NCBI GenBank assembly: GCA_900551865.1
Contig: URXV01000008.1
Coordinates: forward strand, 1 to 64,000
Length of the DNA: 64,000 nucleotides
DNA from: an uncultured Rickettsiales bacterium
GTDB taxonomy: Bacteria > Pseudomonadota > Alphaproteobacteria > RF32 > CAG-239
Direction: 5' to 3'
The notes beneath the pieces are model-generated. The model searched no databases. It was given only the letters and a program-made list of their open reading frames with translations, and was not told where the DNA came from. The translations under genes were made by a program, and so were the position numbers. This document shows positions 44,009 through 52,743 of the stretch, one piece after another. Numbering within the stretch: the stretch's first letter is position 1; each line of letters begins with the position of its first letter.

Positions 44009-44043
44009 CGCCGGCCCCTGCCTTATAGCCGGCGTATTTTTTT
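44009..44043 (+). terminator. Terminator of the TerB-like gene
   Basis: A 7-base GC stem (44009-44015 with 44028-44034) followed by TA and seven T on the plus strand, about 40 bases past the stop. Confidence 0.85.
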
Positions 44044-44231
44044 GCTGCGTCGAAATCTTTTTGCAGCGGAAGCCGTATTCAGAATAAATTGGTGCCGTCT
44101 GTCCCAATTTATTGCCGTTTGTTCCCAATATCTCCCCGCTGGATACAGATTGCCGTTTTTCGCAAATTTTCTTTGCAAAAGCGGGATGTTTGTGTTATAG
44201 TATAAAAAATAATGCAGCAGAGGGCAAATCA

Positions 44232-45191
44232 ATGGGTGAGAATATCAGTCATGCGGAGCTTTTTCGGATTATAAACCGTGCTGTTGCCGGCTGTGCAAAT
44301 CATAAAAATATTCCTGTAAATACTGAAATTTCCATTTTCCGTGAACGTTATGCCTATCGTCTGGGACAAAACCGGCAGCTGGATATTTTTGAAGCAACGC
44401 TTCCTCAAAATAAAGAATTGGCAGATGCCGTAGATTTCTGTGATAACCTTGAAGCCTATAGGCAGGCAACGGATATTGATGCCAAAGAGAACGATGAACT
44501 TGAAGAATGGCAATGCCGCCGCATATACAAGGGGATAGAGCGGTATCGCCGGCATATTTCACCCGAAAACCTTGCAATGTTAAACATCTTGGAATACAAC
44601 ATCAAACGCCGCCTTCCGGAATATCGGGAATTGCTGCTGCTTGAAGAATACAATCGGGAAGCATGCCGCATACATGATCTTAAATTGGGGTATAACCGTC
44701 GCCGTCGTCAAAACCAAAGTGCCTCAAAAGACTATGAATGGGCAGCTTTCGGTTTCTTCAAAGAGGTCTTGCACGATGAAAATCTGAAAAAAATTAAAGG
44801 CTGTCCGGAAAAGCTGGCACTGTATATGAACAGTTTAAGAATAGTTGACTGCCTGCCTGCCGAAAAATATAATCGTACTGCCAAGTTTAAATTAAAATAT
44901 GATTTAAATTATGCCGTAAAAATAACGGCTGAAACGCTAAGCCGAGCCGAGTCGGATTCCCAACAAGCCCAAATGTATACAGAATTGGCTCAAAAAGCCG
45001 GATATGAGCAAAAGCGTTATTTAACGGCAATAGAACGCATAAATTTCTTTAAAGAAAATAAAGGCGCACACGATTCGTCTGTTGCGGGAGGAACTTCCTC
45101 TCCTGCCGGAAATAAAAACTTTAGGGGGAAACAGGAGATGTCCGTAGCTGCAAGAAATAAACGGGCATATGAGGAATGGCTTTATCGGTAA
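44232..45191 (+). CDS. Charged helical protein, function unknown
   Basis: A 319-residue soluble protein starting at an ATG with GAGGG 8 bases upstream. It is rich in Arg, Glu, Tyr and Leu with many short helices. A central very basic stretch (KLGYNRRRRQNQSASK) and a basic C terminus (RNKRAYEEWLYR) suggest contact with nucleic acid or membrane. No signal peptide, membrane helix or catalytic motif seen. Monocistronic. I do not recognise the family. Confidence 0.55.
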   Translation: MGENISHAELFRIINRAVAGCANHKNIPVNTEISIFRERYAYRLGQNRQLDIFEATLPQNKELADAVDFCDNLEAYRQATDIDAKENDELEEWQCRRIYKGIERYRRHISPENLAMLNILEYNIKRRLPEYRELLLLEEYNREACRIHDLKLGYNRRRRQNQSASKDYEWAAFGFFKEVLHDENLKKIKGCPEKLALYMNSLRIVDCLPAEKYNRTAKFKLKYDLNYAVKITAETLSRAESDSQQAQMYTELAQKAGYEQKRYLTAIERINFFKENKGAHDSSVAGGTSSPAGNKNFRGKQEMSVAARNKRAYEEWLYR

Positions 45192-45291
45192 ACCTGCCGG
45201 ATATTGCTGATGTTGCAGCCTAAATGTTGCACCTAAAACATTTTTTTATTAAAAGCTTGTTTGCCATAGATTTGAGTATCGATAACAAAAA

Positions 45292-45321
45292 AAGAGTTCC
45301 AAGCATATGCTCGGAACTCTT
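45292..45321 (-). terminator. Terminator between convergent unknown and lipoprotein genes
   Basis: A 9-base stem (45292-45300 with 45313-45321), followed on the minus strand by seven T, 17 bases past the lipoprotein stop. It could also end the plus-strand gene. Confidence 0.85.
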
Positions 45322-45337
45322 CTTAATTTTGATGCGG

Positions 45338-46237
45338 TTAGCGAAGAACTGCGTTTCCTTCTTCCAGCCACTCCTCCTCATTGTACTCTACCCAGTAGTC
45401 GTACTCTGAGTTCATCTTCTCGGTCAGACCGAAGTCTTCGCAAGAAAATTTCACGGTGCAAATGATAGGGTAGCGGAGATATTCCTTTTCCCCTTCCTTT
45501 GCTGAAACTCCGCTTTGGGTGTTATCACCATTGTCCCAAGGACGATCCAGCCAAAGGCCGGTTTCACTATCATAACGATAGCTGTTGTCCTTGTGATGTT
45601 TAATGGAAAAACCATTAAACTTCATGGTGATATTCACCGGATCCATCTGGATTTCTCCCAGATGTTCGTCGGTGAAATATCCGGCGAAAGAGTTGCAGCT
45701 TCCCGTTGGATCAAATGCATCTTCGGAATTGCTCTCGGAGATGATGTTGAAGTGGAATTCACCGGATGTACGAGTGATTGTCCATCCGCCTTCAACGACT
45801 GTAGAGTCGTTAGAAATTTCATACGAATTGCGTTTCAGCTGTTTCGTATGGTTTGTGAACTCTTTCTGATAGAGTTTATATCCCTTGGACATAGCCAAAG
45901 AAATATTTCTCCATTCAGCGGGCATCACCTCGCTGAAGTTGTAAGTCCGAACAGAATCTTTGTAATGGGTTTGCCCCATATATTCTGCTTCGTACTTGTC
46001 ATTGATAACCAAGTGGAAATCAACGATACCGTCTTCAGAGAGTGTAGTCTTCTTTTCTACAATTGTAGAAAACGAAAACTTCCAGTCAATGAACTCCTCG
46101 TCCTCATCCGGGATTTCCGGTTTTTCCGCAGGAGTTTCCGGCATGGAAGCCGTTAATAAACTTTCCTCACCAGAACATGCTGACAAGAAAACGACACTTA
46201 ATAAAACTGCGACAAAGAAGAATAAATTTTTCTTCAT
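45338..46237 (-). CDS. Large acidic lipoprotein, possibly acquired
   Basis: A 299-residue protein with a classical lipobox FLSACSGEE (Cys at about 21), followed by an acidic Pro/Glu linker and a beta-rich domain with many aromatic and Asp/Asn residues. The style (Cys-Ser-Gly-Glu-Glu after the signal, long beta-sandwich-like body) recalls Bacteroidetes surface lipoproteins more than alphaproteobacterial ones. It sits beside a long empty stretch, which would fit transfer from another gut bacterium; this is inference. No motif recognised. Confidence 0.65.
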   Translation of the reverse strand: MKKNLFFFVAVLLSVVFLSACSGEESLLTASMPETPAEKPEIPDEDEEFIDWKFSFSTIVEKKTTLSEDGIVDFHLVINDKYEAEYMGQTHYKDSVRTYNFSEVMPAEWRNISLAMSKGYKLYQKEFTNHTKQLKRNSYEISNDSTVVEGGWTITRTSGEFHFNIISESNSEDAFDPTGSCNSFAGYFTDEHLGEIQMDPVNITMKFNGFSIKHHKDNSYRYDSETGLWLDRPWDNGDNTQSGVSAKEGEKEYLRYPIICTVKFSCEDFGLTEKMNSEYDYWVEYNEEEWLEEGNAVLR

Positions 46238-46681
46238 AATGCCACGCCATCCTCAAACTGTTTCCAGTTATCTACTATGACGTTATAATTTGAATAGCAT
46301 CTGACTATTGGGGGCAATTTCAATAGAATTTTTCAATCGGTTAACCTGAGGTACTGTGCTTCGCTCGCGGTGGCTCTTGTCGTATGGCTCTTCGATTAAA
46401 ATATCTCTTCATTGCTTTCCGGTACTTCCAGATGCGTCTGTTAATAATCATTTTAAAAAGTGAACTAAAGCCGCATCAAGTTTATAATAATAAAAAATAA
46501 AACTTAGAAACAGAATAATTCACTTTAGGATTTTAATATACCATATTTTTAACCTTTCGTCAAGCCTTTGCCGATTCGTTTTTTGGCATTTTCTGCTAAA
46601 AAAAGCAAAAAAATACATTTTTTTTATTCTTTCTGTATTTTTTTTCCGGAGGCCTGATTTGTTTCCTGAACCATAAAAAAA
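46238..46681. other. Gene-poor region of about 440 bases
   Basis: Between the lipoprotein and the glgP terminator. It is AT-rich with long T/A runs (46550-46660). It contains an inverted repeat CTATTG/CAATAG near 46300-46325 and a 36-codon Arg-rich minus-strand frame (46341-46451) without a ribosome-binding site. I see no gene I can support. The half next to the lipoprotein should hold its promoter. Confidence 0.4.
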
Positions 46682-46707
46682 CGCCCGGAACCGTAAAATT
46701 CCGGGCG
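46682..46707 (-). terminator. glgP terminator
   Basis: A 9-base GC-rich stem (46682-46690 with 46699-46707) followed on the minus strand by seven T, about 20 bases after the glgP stop. Confidence 0.92.
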
Positions 46708-46726
46708 GGTGGATTCAGAAGCCTTT

Positions 46727-49234
46727 TTATGCGGATTTTGCTTCCTGTTCAGGTTCAAAAGCATCATCAGAATCAACGCTTTTAACGTGCCATATCTTGT
46801 CGGCGTATTCGGCAACAGCTCTGTCGCTTGAAAAATAACCGACTTTTGCAACGTTATAAATGGCTTTTTTCGCCCATTCATCCTGCTTAAGATACGCTTT
46901 TTCTGCCTCTTTCATGGCATTGTTGAATGCTTCCAAATCAGCCAAAACAAAGAAATAATCGCGGTTCAGCAATTCGTCAAAAATAGGCTTAAACAGCGAC
47001 GGCGCGTCTTTTTCGCAGAAGAGGTTTGAGTTAATTGCATTCAAAATGCGCTTGATATACTCAGACTCTTCATAAATTTTGCGCGGATTATATGTCGGGC
47101 GCATTTCCTGAATTTCATGCTCCCGCAGGCCGAACAGGAAGAAATTGTCTTCGCCGACGGCTTCGCGGATTTCAATATTCGCACCGTCGTATGTTCCGAC
47201 CGTCAAAGCGCCGTTTAAGGCAAATTTCATATTGCCCGTGCCGGAAGCTTCAAAACCGGCCGTTGAAATCTGCAGGCTGACGTCTGCCGCCGGAATAAGA
47301 ACTTCCGCAACGGAAACCTTATAGTCCGGGATAAAGACGACTTTCAGCGAGTCGCCGACCTTTGCATCATTATTGACGACTTGAGCCACATTATTTATCA
47401 GTTTGATGATAAGCTTGGCAAAAGTATAGGACGGTGCCGCTTTTCCCGCAAAAATGTATGTCTTGGGGCAAATCGGCCGTACGTTATCGCGCACAATCGC
47501 CAGATAATCGCCGATAACCTGCAAAATAGCCATCAACTGCCGTTTGTATTCATGAATACGCTTGGCCTGCACCACAAACATGCTGTTTGTCGTAACGGCA
47601 ACGTTCGTACGTTTGAAGATCTCATGGCGCAGCAGCTCTTTGTTGGTTTTCTTAATTTTCATAAAACGCTTAACAAAATCTGCATCGTCCGCAAAATCGG
47701 CAATTTTACTCAGCAGTTCCAAATGGGAAATCCAGTCTTTGCCGATTTTGTCGGAGATAAGAGTCGCCAAATTCGTATTAGCATGCAAAAGCCAGCGTCT
47801 CGGCGTGATGCCGTTGGTAATATTGGTGAATTTTTCCGGCCAGAGTTCATAAAATTCCGGTACCAGCGAGGTCTTAATCAGCTCGGAGTGGATTTTGGCA
47901 ACGCCGTTGACCGAGAAGGACCCGACGATAGACAGGTTTGCCATACGGATAATCTGTGCATCGCCTTCGCCGGAAACAATGGAAACTTTAGCCAGTTTTT
48001 CGCTCGTTTCGCCGAATTTTGTTTTCGCAAATTCAATAAATCTGCGGTTTATTTCATAAATAATCTGCAAATGGCGCGGCAGCATATGCTGGAAATACTT
48101 GACCGGCCAGGTTTCCAGCGCTTCTGGAAGCAGGGTGTGGTTCGTATAGGCAAAGACTTTGGTTACAATGTTCCAGGCCGATTCCCAGTCTTGTCCGTAA
48201 ACGTCGACCAGCAAACGCATCATTTCCACAATGGCAAGCGCCGGGTGGGTGTCGTTCAGCTGAATACATACCGAGTCGGGAAGCTTGTCAAAGTCGTTGC
48301 TCTTTTCCAAAAATCTTCTGAAAATATCCTGAACAGCGCAGGAAACAAAGAAATATTGCTGTGAAAGCCGGAGCGCTTTGCCCGATTCGATTGCATCAGA
48401 CGGATAAAGTACTTTTGAAATGGCTTCAGTTTTGATTTTGTCTTCCACCGCTTCAATGTAGCCGCCGTTATTAAAGATATCAATGTCAAATTCGTCGTCG
48501 GTTTTTGCTGAAAAAAGCCGTAAATAATTAACCGATTTGCCGTCGTATCCGACTATCGGGAAATCATACGGAACGCCGTACAGCGTATGCGTATTGGCCC
48601 AAACGTAAGTGTCTTTGCCGCTGGCGTCTTTGTAGGTTTCAACATTGCCGAACATCGGAATGGTTACCTGTCTGTCTGGGCGAGCCAGTTCCCAGGGAGA
48701 AAAGTCGGAAAACCAGTCGTCGGCCTGTTCCACTTGCCAGCCGTTTTCAAATTTTTGCTTAAACAACCCGAACTGATAATTAATCCCATAGCCAAATCCC
48801 GGAAGGCCGAGCGACGCCATCGAGTCCAAATAACAGGCAGCCAGCCTGCCCAATCCGCCGTTACCCAAAGCCGGATCATATTCGGTGTCAAAAATCTCTT
48901 CCATGGAAATATCCGGAAAACCGTCAATTTTGATGTCTTTTAACAAGTCATAAAGACCGAGGTTATGCAGGTTGTTTTCCAACGAACGGCCGATAAGGTA
49001 TTCAATGGAGAGGTAATACACTCTTTTGGCCGACTTTTCATTATAGCGGGCCATTGTGTTGTACATTTCATCCATGGCAAATTCCCGAACCGCCAGAGAA
49101 ATGGCGTACAAAGCCTCTTCTTTGGTAACTTCGCAGGTTCTTTTGCCGATAAAATATTTGATATAATGCTCAATAGAAAGCTTCAGCCGTGCTTTTTTCA
49201 TTTCATCGCTGATTTCTAATTTACCTTTTTTCAA
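46727..49234 (-). CDS. glgP: Glycogen/alpha-glucan phosphorylase
   Basis: PLP enzyme that releases glucose-1-phosphate from glycogen. The 835-residue product has VYYLSIEYLIGRSL, GNGGLGRLAACYLDSMA, TNGITPRRWL, VQAKRIHEYKRQLM and the PLP-Lys region EASGTGNMKFALNGALTVGT. I start at a TTG (49234) with GGGAG 8 bases upstream; an in-frame TTG five codons earlier and an ATG at codon 12 are alternatives. Other glycogen genes are not in the window. Its C terminus has a short acidic extension. Confidence 0.95.
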   Translation of the reverse strand: MKKGKLEISDEMKKARLKLSIEHYIKYFIGKRTCEVTKEEALYAISLAVREFAMDEMYNTMARYNEKSAKRVYYLSIEYLIGRSLENNLHNLGLYDLLKDIKIDGFPDISMEEIFDTEYDPALGNGGLGRLAACYLDSMASLGLPGFGYGINYQFGLFKQKFENGWQVEQADDWFSDFSPWELARPDRQVTIPMFGNVETYKDASGKDTYVWANTHTLYGVPYDFPIVGYDGKSVNYLRLFSAKTDDEFDIDIFNNGGYIEAVEDKIKTEAISKVLYPSDAIESGKALRLSQQYFFVSCAVQDIFRRFLEKSNDFDKLPDSVCIQLNDTHPALAIVEMMRLLVDVYGQDWESAWNIVTKVFAYTNHTLLPEALETWPVKYFQHMLPRHLQIIYEINRRFIEFAKTKFGETSEKLAKVSIVSGEGDAQIIRMANLSIVGSFSVNGVAKIHSELIKTSLVPEFYELWPEKFTNITNGITPRRWLLHANTNLATLISDKIGKDWISHLELLSKIADFADDADFVKRFMKIKKTNKELLRHEIFKRTNVAVTTNSMFVVQAKRIHEYKRQLMAILQVIGDYLAIVRDNVRPICPKTYIFAGKAAPSYTFAKLIIKLINNVAQVVNNDAKVGDSLKVVFIPDYKVSVAEVLIPAADVSLQISTAGFEASGTGNMKFALNGALTVGTYDGANIEIREAVGEDNFFLFGLREHEIQEMRPTYNPRKIYEESEYIKRILNAINSNLFCEKDAPSLFKPIFDELLNRDYFFVLADLEAFNNAMKEAEKAYLKQDEWAKKAIYNVAKVGYFSSDRAVAEYADKIWHVKSVDSDDAFEPEQEAKSA

Positions 49235-49420
49235 TACACAATCTCCCAAATAAACATACTTTACTATTCACAAAACTATAGTGAAATAGTTTGAATTTTC
49301 GTTAATAATATAAGATTATTTTATAAAATAAAAACCGGGATTGGCGTTTTTTTAACAATTATGTGCTAAAGAGAAAACGAACGAATCTTTTTTGATATGG
49401 ATAAAAAGGAAAACTTAACG

Positions 49421-50797
49421 ATGAAAAAGCTTAGTCTTCTTGCGCTGGTTCTTACTGTTTCAACCGCGCTTTCTGCAAATGCGGATACACTGGAAACAGC
49501 CTTGGCCAAAGCGTACGAATATAATCCTGCGCTTAAAGCCGCCCGCGCTGCAACGGGAGCCGTTGATGAAAACGTAGCGATTGCAAAATCAGGATATCGC
49601 CCGACATTGACCGTAGAAGGCGGATATTCAGATTCGAAAATAAATACAAATAGTACGGTCAACGGAGTTGCGCAGCGTCCGGTAGACGGTTATGAAAGAA
49701 CCTTGGCCGCAAAGGTGTCGCAGCCGATTTTCAGCGGTTTTAAAACCGTCAATTCCGTCAGTTCTGCCAAAAGTTCTGTAAAAGCGGCGCAGGCTAGTCT
49801 TTTGGCAACCGAGCAGGATATTTTGCTCAATGCGGCAACTGCGTATCTGAACGTAATGCGCGACGAGGCGATTGTAAAACTGCAAAAAAATAACGAAAAA
49901 CTTTTGAAAAAAGAGTTGGATGAAACTCGCGAACGTTTCAAGGTTGGTGAAGTTACCACAACCGACGTATCTCAAGCTGAGGCAAGTTACGCGTCCGCCC
50001 AATCCCAGCGCATTTCGGCGGAAGGCGATTTGGAAGCGTCAAAAGCCGTTTACAAACAGATAATCGGCGAAGAGCCAAAAGGAACGGAAGATCCTAAAGC
50101 AATTGAAAGAATGTTTCCGAAAAGTATGGATGAAGCGCTGAATTATGCCAGAATTCACAATTATGACCTGAATGCGGCCAAACATAACCTGAAAGCAAAA
50201 AAATATGATGTCAAAACCAATCAGGGGGATTTGCTGCCGTCTGTAAATGCTTATGCAATGGCCGGACGCATCAAAACTCAGGATTATCAATACGATAAAA
50301 ATCCGACTAACAATTCGGTTGAGCTTGGCGTAAATTTCTCGATTCCGCTCTATAATGCGGGTTCCAGCCGGGCGAAAATCCGCCAGAGCAAGTATTATCG
50401 CTGGCAGGCTCAGGAAGACCTGCTGAATACACAGGACGCCCTGTATTCCGATATTACCAGCTATTGGGAATATTTGAGTGCGAATAAAGCCAAAATTAAA
50501 TCTGTAAAAGCACAGATTAAGGCGTATCAGGTTGCCTTGAACGGCGTACGGGAAGAGGAAGCCCTAGGCAATCGTACTGTTCTTGATGTATTGAACCAAT
50601 ATCAGTACCTGTTAAACTCTGAAGTGGAAGAGGTTACAACCCGGCATGACTATTATGTTTCCGGTTTGGGCTTGCTGCAGGCCATGGGCAAGTTGACGGC
50701 TAAAGACCTGAATTTAAAAGTTGATTTATATGACGCTGATGCTAAATATGAAGAAACATCGGGGAAGTGGCTTTCCACCAGCATAAATAAAGAATAA
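49421..50797 (+). CDS. tolC: TolC-family outer-membrane channel protein
   Basis: Outer-membrane export duct for type I secretion and efflux. The 458-residue product has a Sec signal (LVLTVSTALSANA), the TolC repeats with DTLETALAKAYEYNPAL and MDEALNYARIHNYDLNAAKHNL, and the ERFKVGEVTTTDVSQAEA and GNRTVLDVLNQYQYLLNSEVE stretches that mark the family. Start at 49421 with AAGGA upstream. Unlike the RND channel at 20.5 kb it has no lipobox. First of two genes before a terminator. Confidence 0.93.
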   Translation: MKKLSLLALVLTVSTALSANADTLETALAKAYEYNPALKAARAATGAVDENVAIAKSGYRPTLTVEGGYSDSKINTNSTVNGVAQRPVDGYERTLAAKVSQPIFSGFKTVNSVSSAKSSVKAAQASLLATEQDILLNAATAYLNVMRDEAIVKLQKNNEKLLKKELDETRERFKVGEVTTTDVSQAEASYASAQSQRISAEGDLEASKAVYKQIIGEEPKGTEDPKAIERMFPKSMDEALNYARIHNYDLNAAKHNLKAKKYDVKTNQGDLLPSVNAYAMAGRIKTQDYQYDKNPTNNSVELGVNFSIPLYNAGSSRAKIRQSKYYRWQAQEDLLNTQDALYSDITSYWEYLSANKAKIKSVKAQIKAYQVALNGVREEEALGNRTVLDVLNQYQYLLNSEVEEVTTRHDYYVSGLGLLQAMGKLTAKDLNLKVDLYDADAKYEETSGKWLSTSINKE

Positions 50798-50808
50798 CGG
50801 AGAAATAA

Positions 50809-51039
50809 ATGTCAGAACGCGAAGATATTGACGATGCAACGGCAACGCTTCGCCAGAGCGTTATTGAAGCAAAAAGCAACAAGCACTGCCTGCGGGATTT
50901 CAGCGGGGAGGTTTTTGAACTGACGCCGGATATGCTTGTCAGCGAAAACAGTTTTAATCCGGAAGAAAAATCTGAATTAGCTGGAGTCGCAGAATGTATT
51001 TTGCATAAATACGCAAAATTGCTTTCTATTGCAAAGTAA
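50809..51039 (+). CDS. Small acidic protein following tolC, function unknown
   Basis: A 76-residue protein, 11 bases after tolC with GGAG before the ATG, so probably co-transcribed. It is acidic and helical (IDDATATLRQSVIEAK, PEEKSELAGVAECILHKYAKLL). In some alphaproteobacteria a PopZ-type gene (DUF2497) lies near tolC, but the PopZ C-terminal motif is not seen here. No known family. Confidence 0.6.
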   Translation: MSEREDIDDATATLRQSVIEAKSNKHCLRDFSGEVFELTPDMLVSENSFNPEEKSELAGVAECILHKYAKLLSIAK

Positions 51040-51065
51040 GAACAGTCCTGTTGAAGCGAATTGTT

Positions 51066-51093
51066 AAAAGCAGGTGCGACCGCACCTGCTTTT
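51066..51093 (+). terminator. Terminator of the tolC unit
   Basis: A perfect 12-base stem (51066-51077 with 51082-51093) with a GACC loop and T-rich 3' side, 26 bases past the stop at 51039. Confidence 0.92.
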
Positions 51094-51163
51094 ATTTATG
51101 TTTTCAAATTCGCCGTTGCGTTTCAGGCAAGAAAATATGGCGGCATAAAAATATGGCAATATA

Positions 51164-51880
51164 TCACCGGCAGACTCTTGCCACAGTCAAAGCGTCAACA
51201 GATTTTGCTCCTGCTTTTTTTAAGGCTTTGGCGCATTCTTTCAGGGTTGAGCCTGTTGTAAACACGTCATCAATAAGAACAATGCGCTTTCCTTTGATGT
51301 TTTCGGGATGGGCAACTTCAAAGGCATTTCGAACGTTTTTCAGCCGTTGTTTGCCGCTGCAATGAACCTGCGGCAGCGTGTGGCGGGTTTTCTTCAGCGA
51401 TTTGTAATCGGCAGGAATACCGCATAATTTGGATAAGCCGGCGCTTAAAACGGCAGATTGATTATATTTTCTTTTAAACATGCGGGTATAATGCAACGGA
51501 ACAGGAATAATCAGGTCGACTCCGGTATTAAAAATATCTTTTCCAGCCATATACAGCCACCGCGCCAATAACATTTTATTTTCTACATGATCAAAAAACT
51601 TAAAGTCCAAAATTAATTTTTTTGAATGGTCATTGTATTCAACGGCCGCCCGGCACAGACGAAAAGGAGTTCTTTTACTGAGGCATTCCGCACAGTAATA
51701 AGTGCCGTTAACCGTTTCGGGAAAAGGTCTGCCGCATTTCTTGCAGTAAGGCCTGCTGATAAAGTCGATTTTAGTAAAACAGTCGGAACATAAGCTATTA
51801 TCGGAGTGAATTTCTTTTCCGCACAATAAACAACGCGGCGGCAGCAAGATATCTAACAGTAAACGCAGCCACTTCGTCAT
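51164..51880 (-). CDS. comF: ComF-family phosphoribosyltransferase-like protein
   Basis: A 238-residue ComF/GntX protein, linked to competence and DNA use in some bacteria. The N-terminal zinc ribbon has two CxxC pairs (CLLCGKE, YCKKCGRP plus CSDC and CAEC). The PRTase domain has LIIPVPLHYTRMFKRKYNQ and the PRPP-binding IVLIDDVFTTGST. Last gene of the suf-suc-like operon; its ATG overlaps the previous stop by 4 bases. Confidence 0.92.
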   Translation of the reverse strand: MTKWLRLLLDILLPPRCLLCGKEIHSDNSLCSDCFTKIDFISRPYCKKCGRPFPETVNGTYYCAECLSKRTPFRLCRAAVEYNDHSKKLILDFKFFDHVENKMLLARWLYMAGKDIFNTGVDLIIPVPLHYTRMFKRKYNQSAVLSAGLSKLCGIPADYKSLKKTRHTLPQVHCSGKQRLKNVRNAFEVAHPENIKGKRIVLIDDVFTTGSTLKECAKALKKAGAKSVDALTVARVCR

Positions 51881-52743
51881 AACTGCATAAGTTCATTTTT
51901 TAGCAAATTGATATCGTCGACGACAATCATGCCGGCTTTCTGGAGAATGCTTTTTTTATCCTCGGCCGTAGTTATGCCGCGGCATAAAATTTCCGGAGCC
52001 AGGCCTTTGTTATCGGACAAAGGCGTCGGGTCATCAAGAATTAGGGCAATTATCGGCTTTTTCTTATTTTGCGCCATATAAAATTCTGCCGCTTCAATTT
52101 CATAATTTCCGCCGATTCCACCAATTAAGATAATTGCTTTGGTATCCTCATCGTTGTTGAACTGTTTGATTATTTCAACAAAACTCGTTCCCAGAATAAC
52201 ATCATCGCCCAAACCAATAACGGTAGATTCGCCAAATCCGGCTTTGTTTATTTCGAGAACAACTTCATAAGTCAAAGTTGACGAACGGGATATGATGCCA
52301 ATATTGCCGCCTTTATGGATACTGTCGGGAAAAATACCCATGTATGCTTCCTGTGGTGTAATAACCCCCGGCGTATTGGGGCCGATAAGAATGGTAGGTG
52401 ATTGCTGGAGCTCATGTTTTATCTCCATCATATCGCTGACGGGAATACCGGAAGTAATCACAACGACCAGTTTTAATCCGGCGTGGATAGCCTCCAAAAT
52501 AGCGGTTTTGGCATATTTTGCCGGCACAAACACAATCGACGCCTCAGCACCGGTTTTGTCTTTCGCCTCTTGTACGGTTCCGAACAAGGGAACGCCCAGA
52601 TAAGAGCTTTCATTCTTATTCGGAACAACGCCTGCCACAATTTGTGTGCCATACTTCATCGCCCTTTGAATGTGGAAAGAAGCCTGTGTTCCGGTAATGC
52701 CCTGAACCATTATTTTCGTGTTTTTGCTAACGAGTACCGCCAT
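51877..52743 (-). CDS. SucD-like succinyl-CoA synthetase alpha homologue lacking the catalytic His
   Basis: A 288-residue protein with the full SucD fold: CoA-binding Rossmann part (KNTKIMVQGITGTQASFH, GVVPNK), IGPNTPGVITP, and a flavodoxin-like second half. In E. coli SucD the phospho-accepting His246 lies in RMGHAGAI; the same place here reads NKGLAPEI (Leu248). The partner Glu208 in GEIGG is Gly209 (GGIGG), and GGDP reads GDDV. It therefore should not form the phosphohistidine intermediate. The start codon shares a base with the upstream stop. Co-transcribed with suf genes. Function unknown; regulatory or other ligand-binding role possible. Confidence 0.85.
   Translation of the reverse strand: MAVLVSKNTKIMVQGITGTQASFHIQRAMKYGTQIVAGVVPNKNESSYLGVPLFGTVQEAKDKTGAEASIVFVPAKYAKTAILEAIHAGLKLVVVITSGIPVSDMMEIKHELQQSPTILIGPNTPGVITPQEAYMGIFPDSIHKGGNIGIISRSSTLTYEVVLEINKAGFGESTVIGLGDDVILGTSFVEIIKQFNNDEDTKAIILIGGIGGNYEIEAAEFYMAQNKKKPIIALILDDPTPLSDNKGLAPEILCRGITTAEDKKSILQKAGMIVVDDINLLKNELMQL

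Noticed and set aside
46341..46451. 36-codon Arg-rich ORF on the minus strand
   Set aside because: No ribosome-binding site, no promoter and no similarity I recognise; likely chance.
47381..48364. Long plus-strand ORF of 327 codons opposite glgP
   Set aside because: It is the antisense shadow of a strongly conserved gene; composition is not protein-like.
50809..51039. PopZ (DUF2497) candidate after tolC
   Set aside because: Too short and lacks the conserved C-terminal helical motif.
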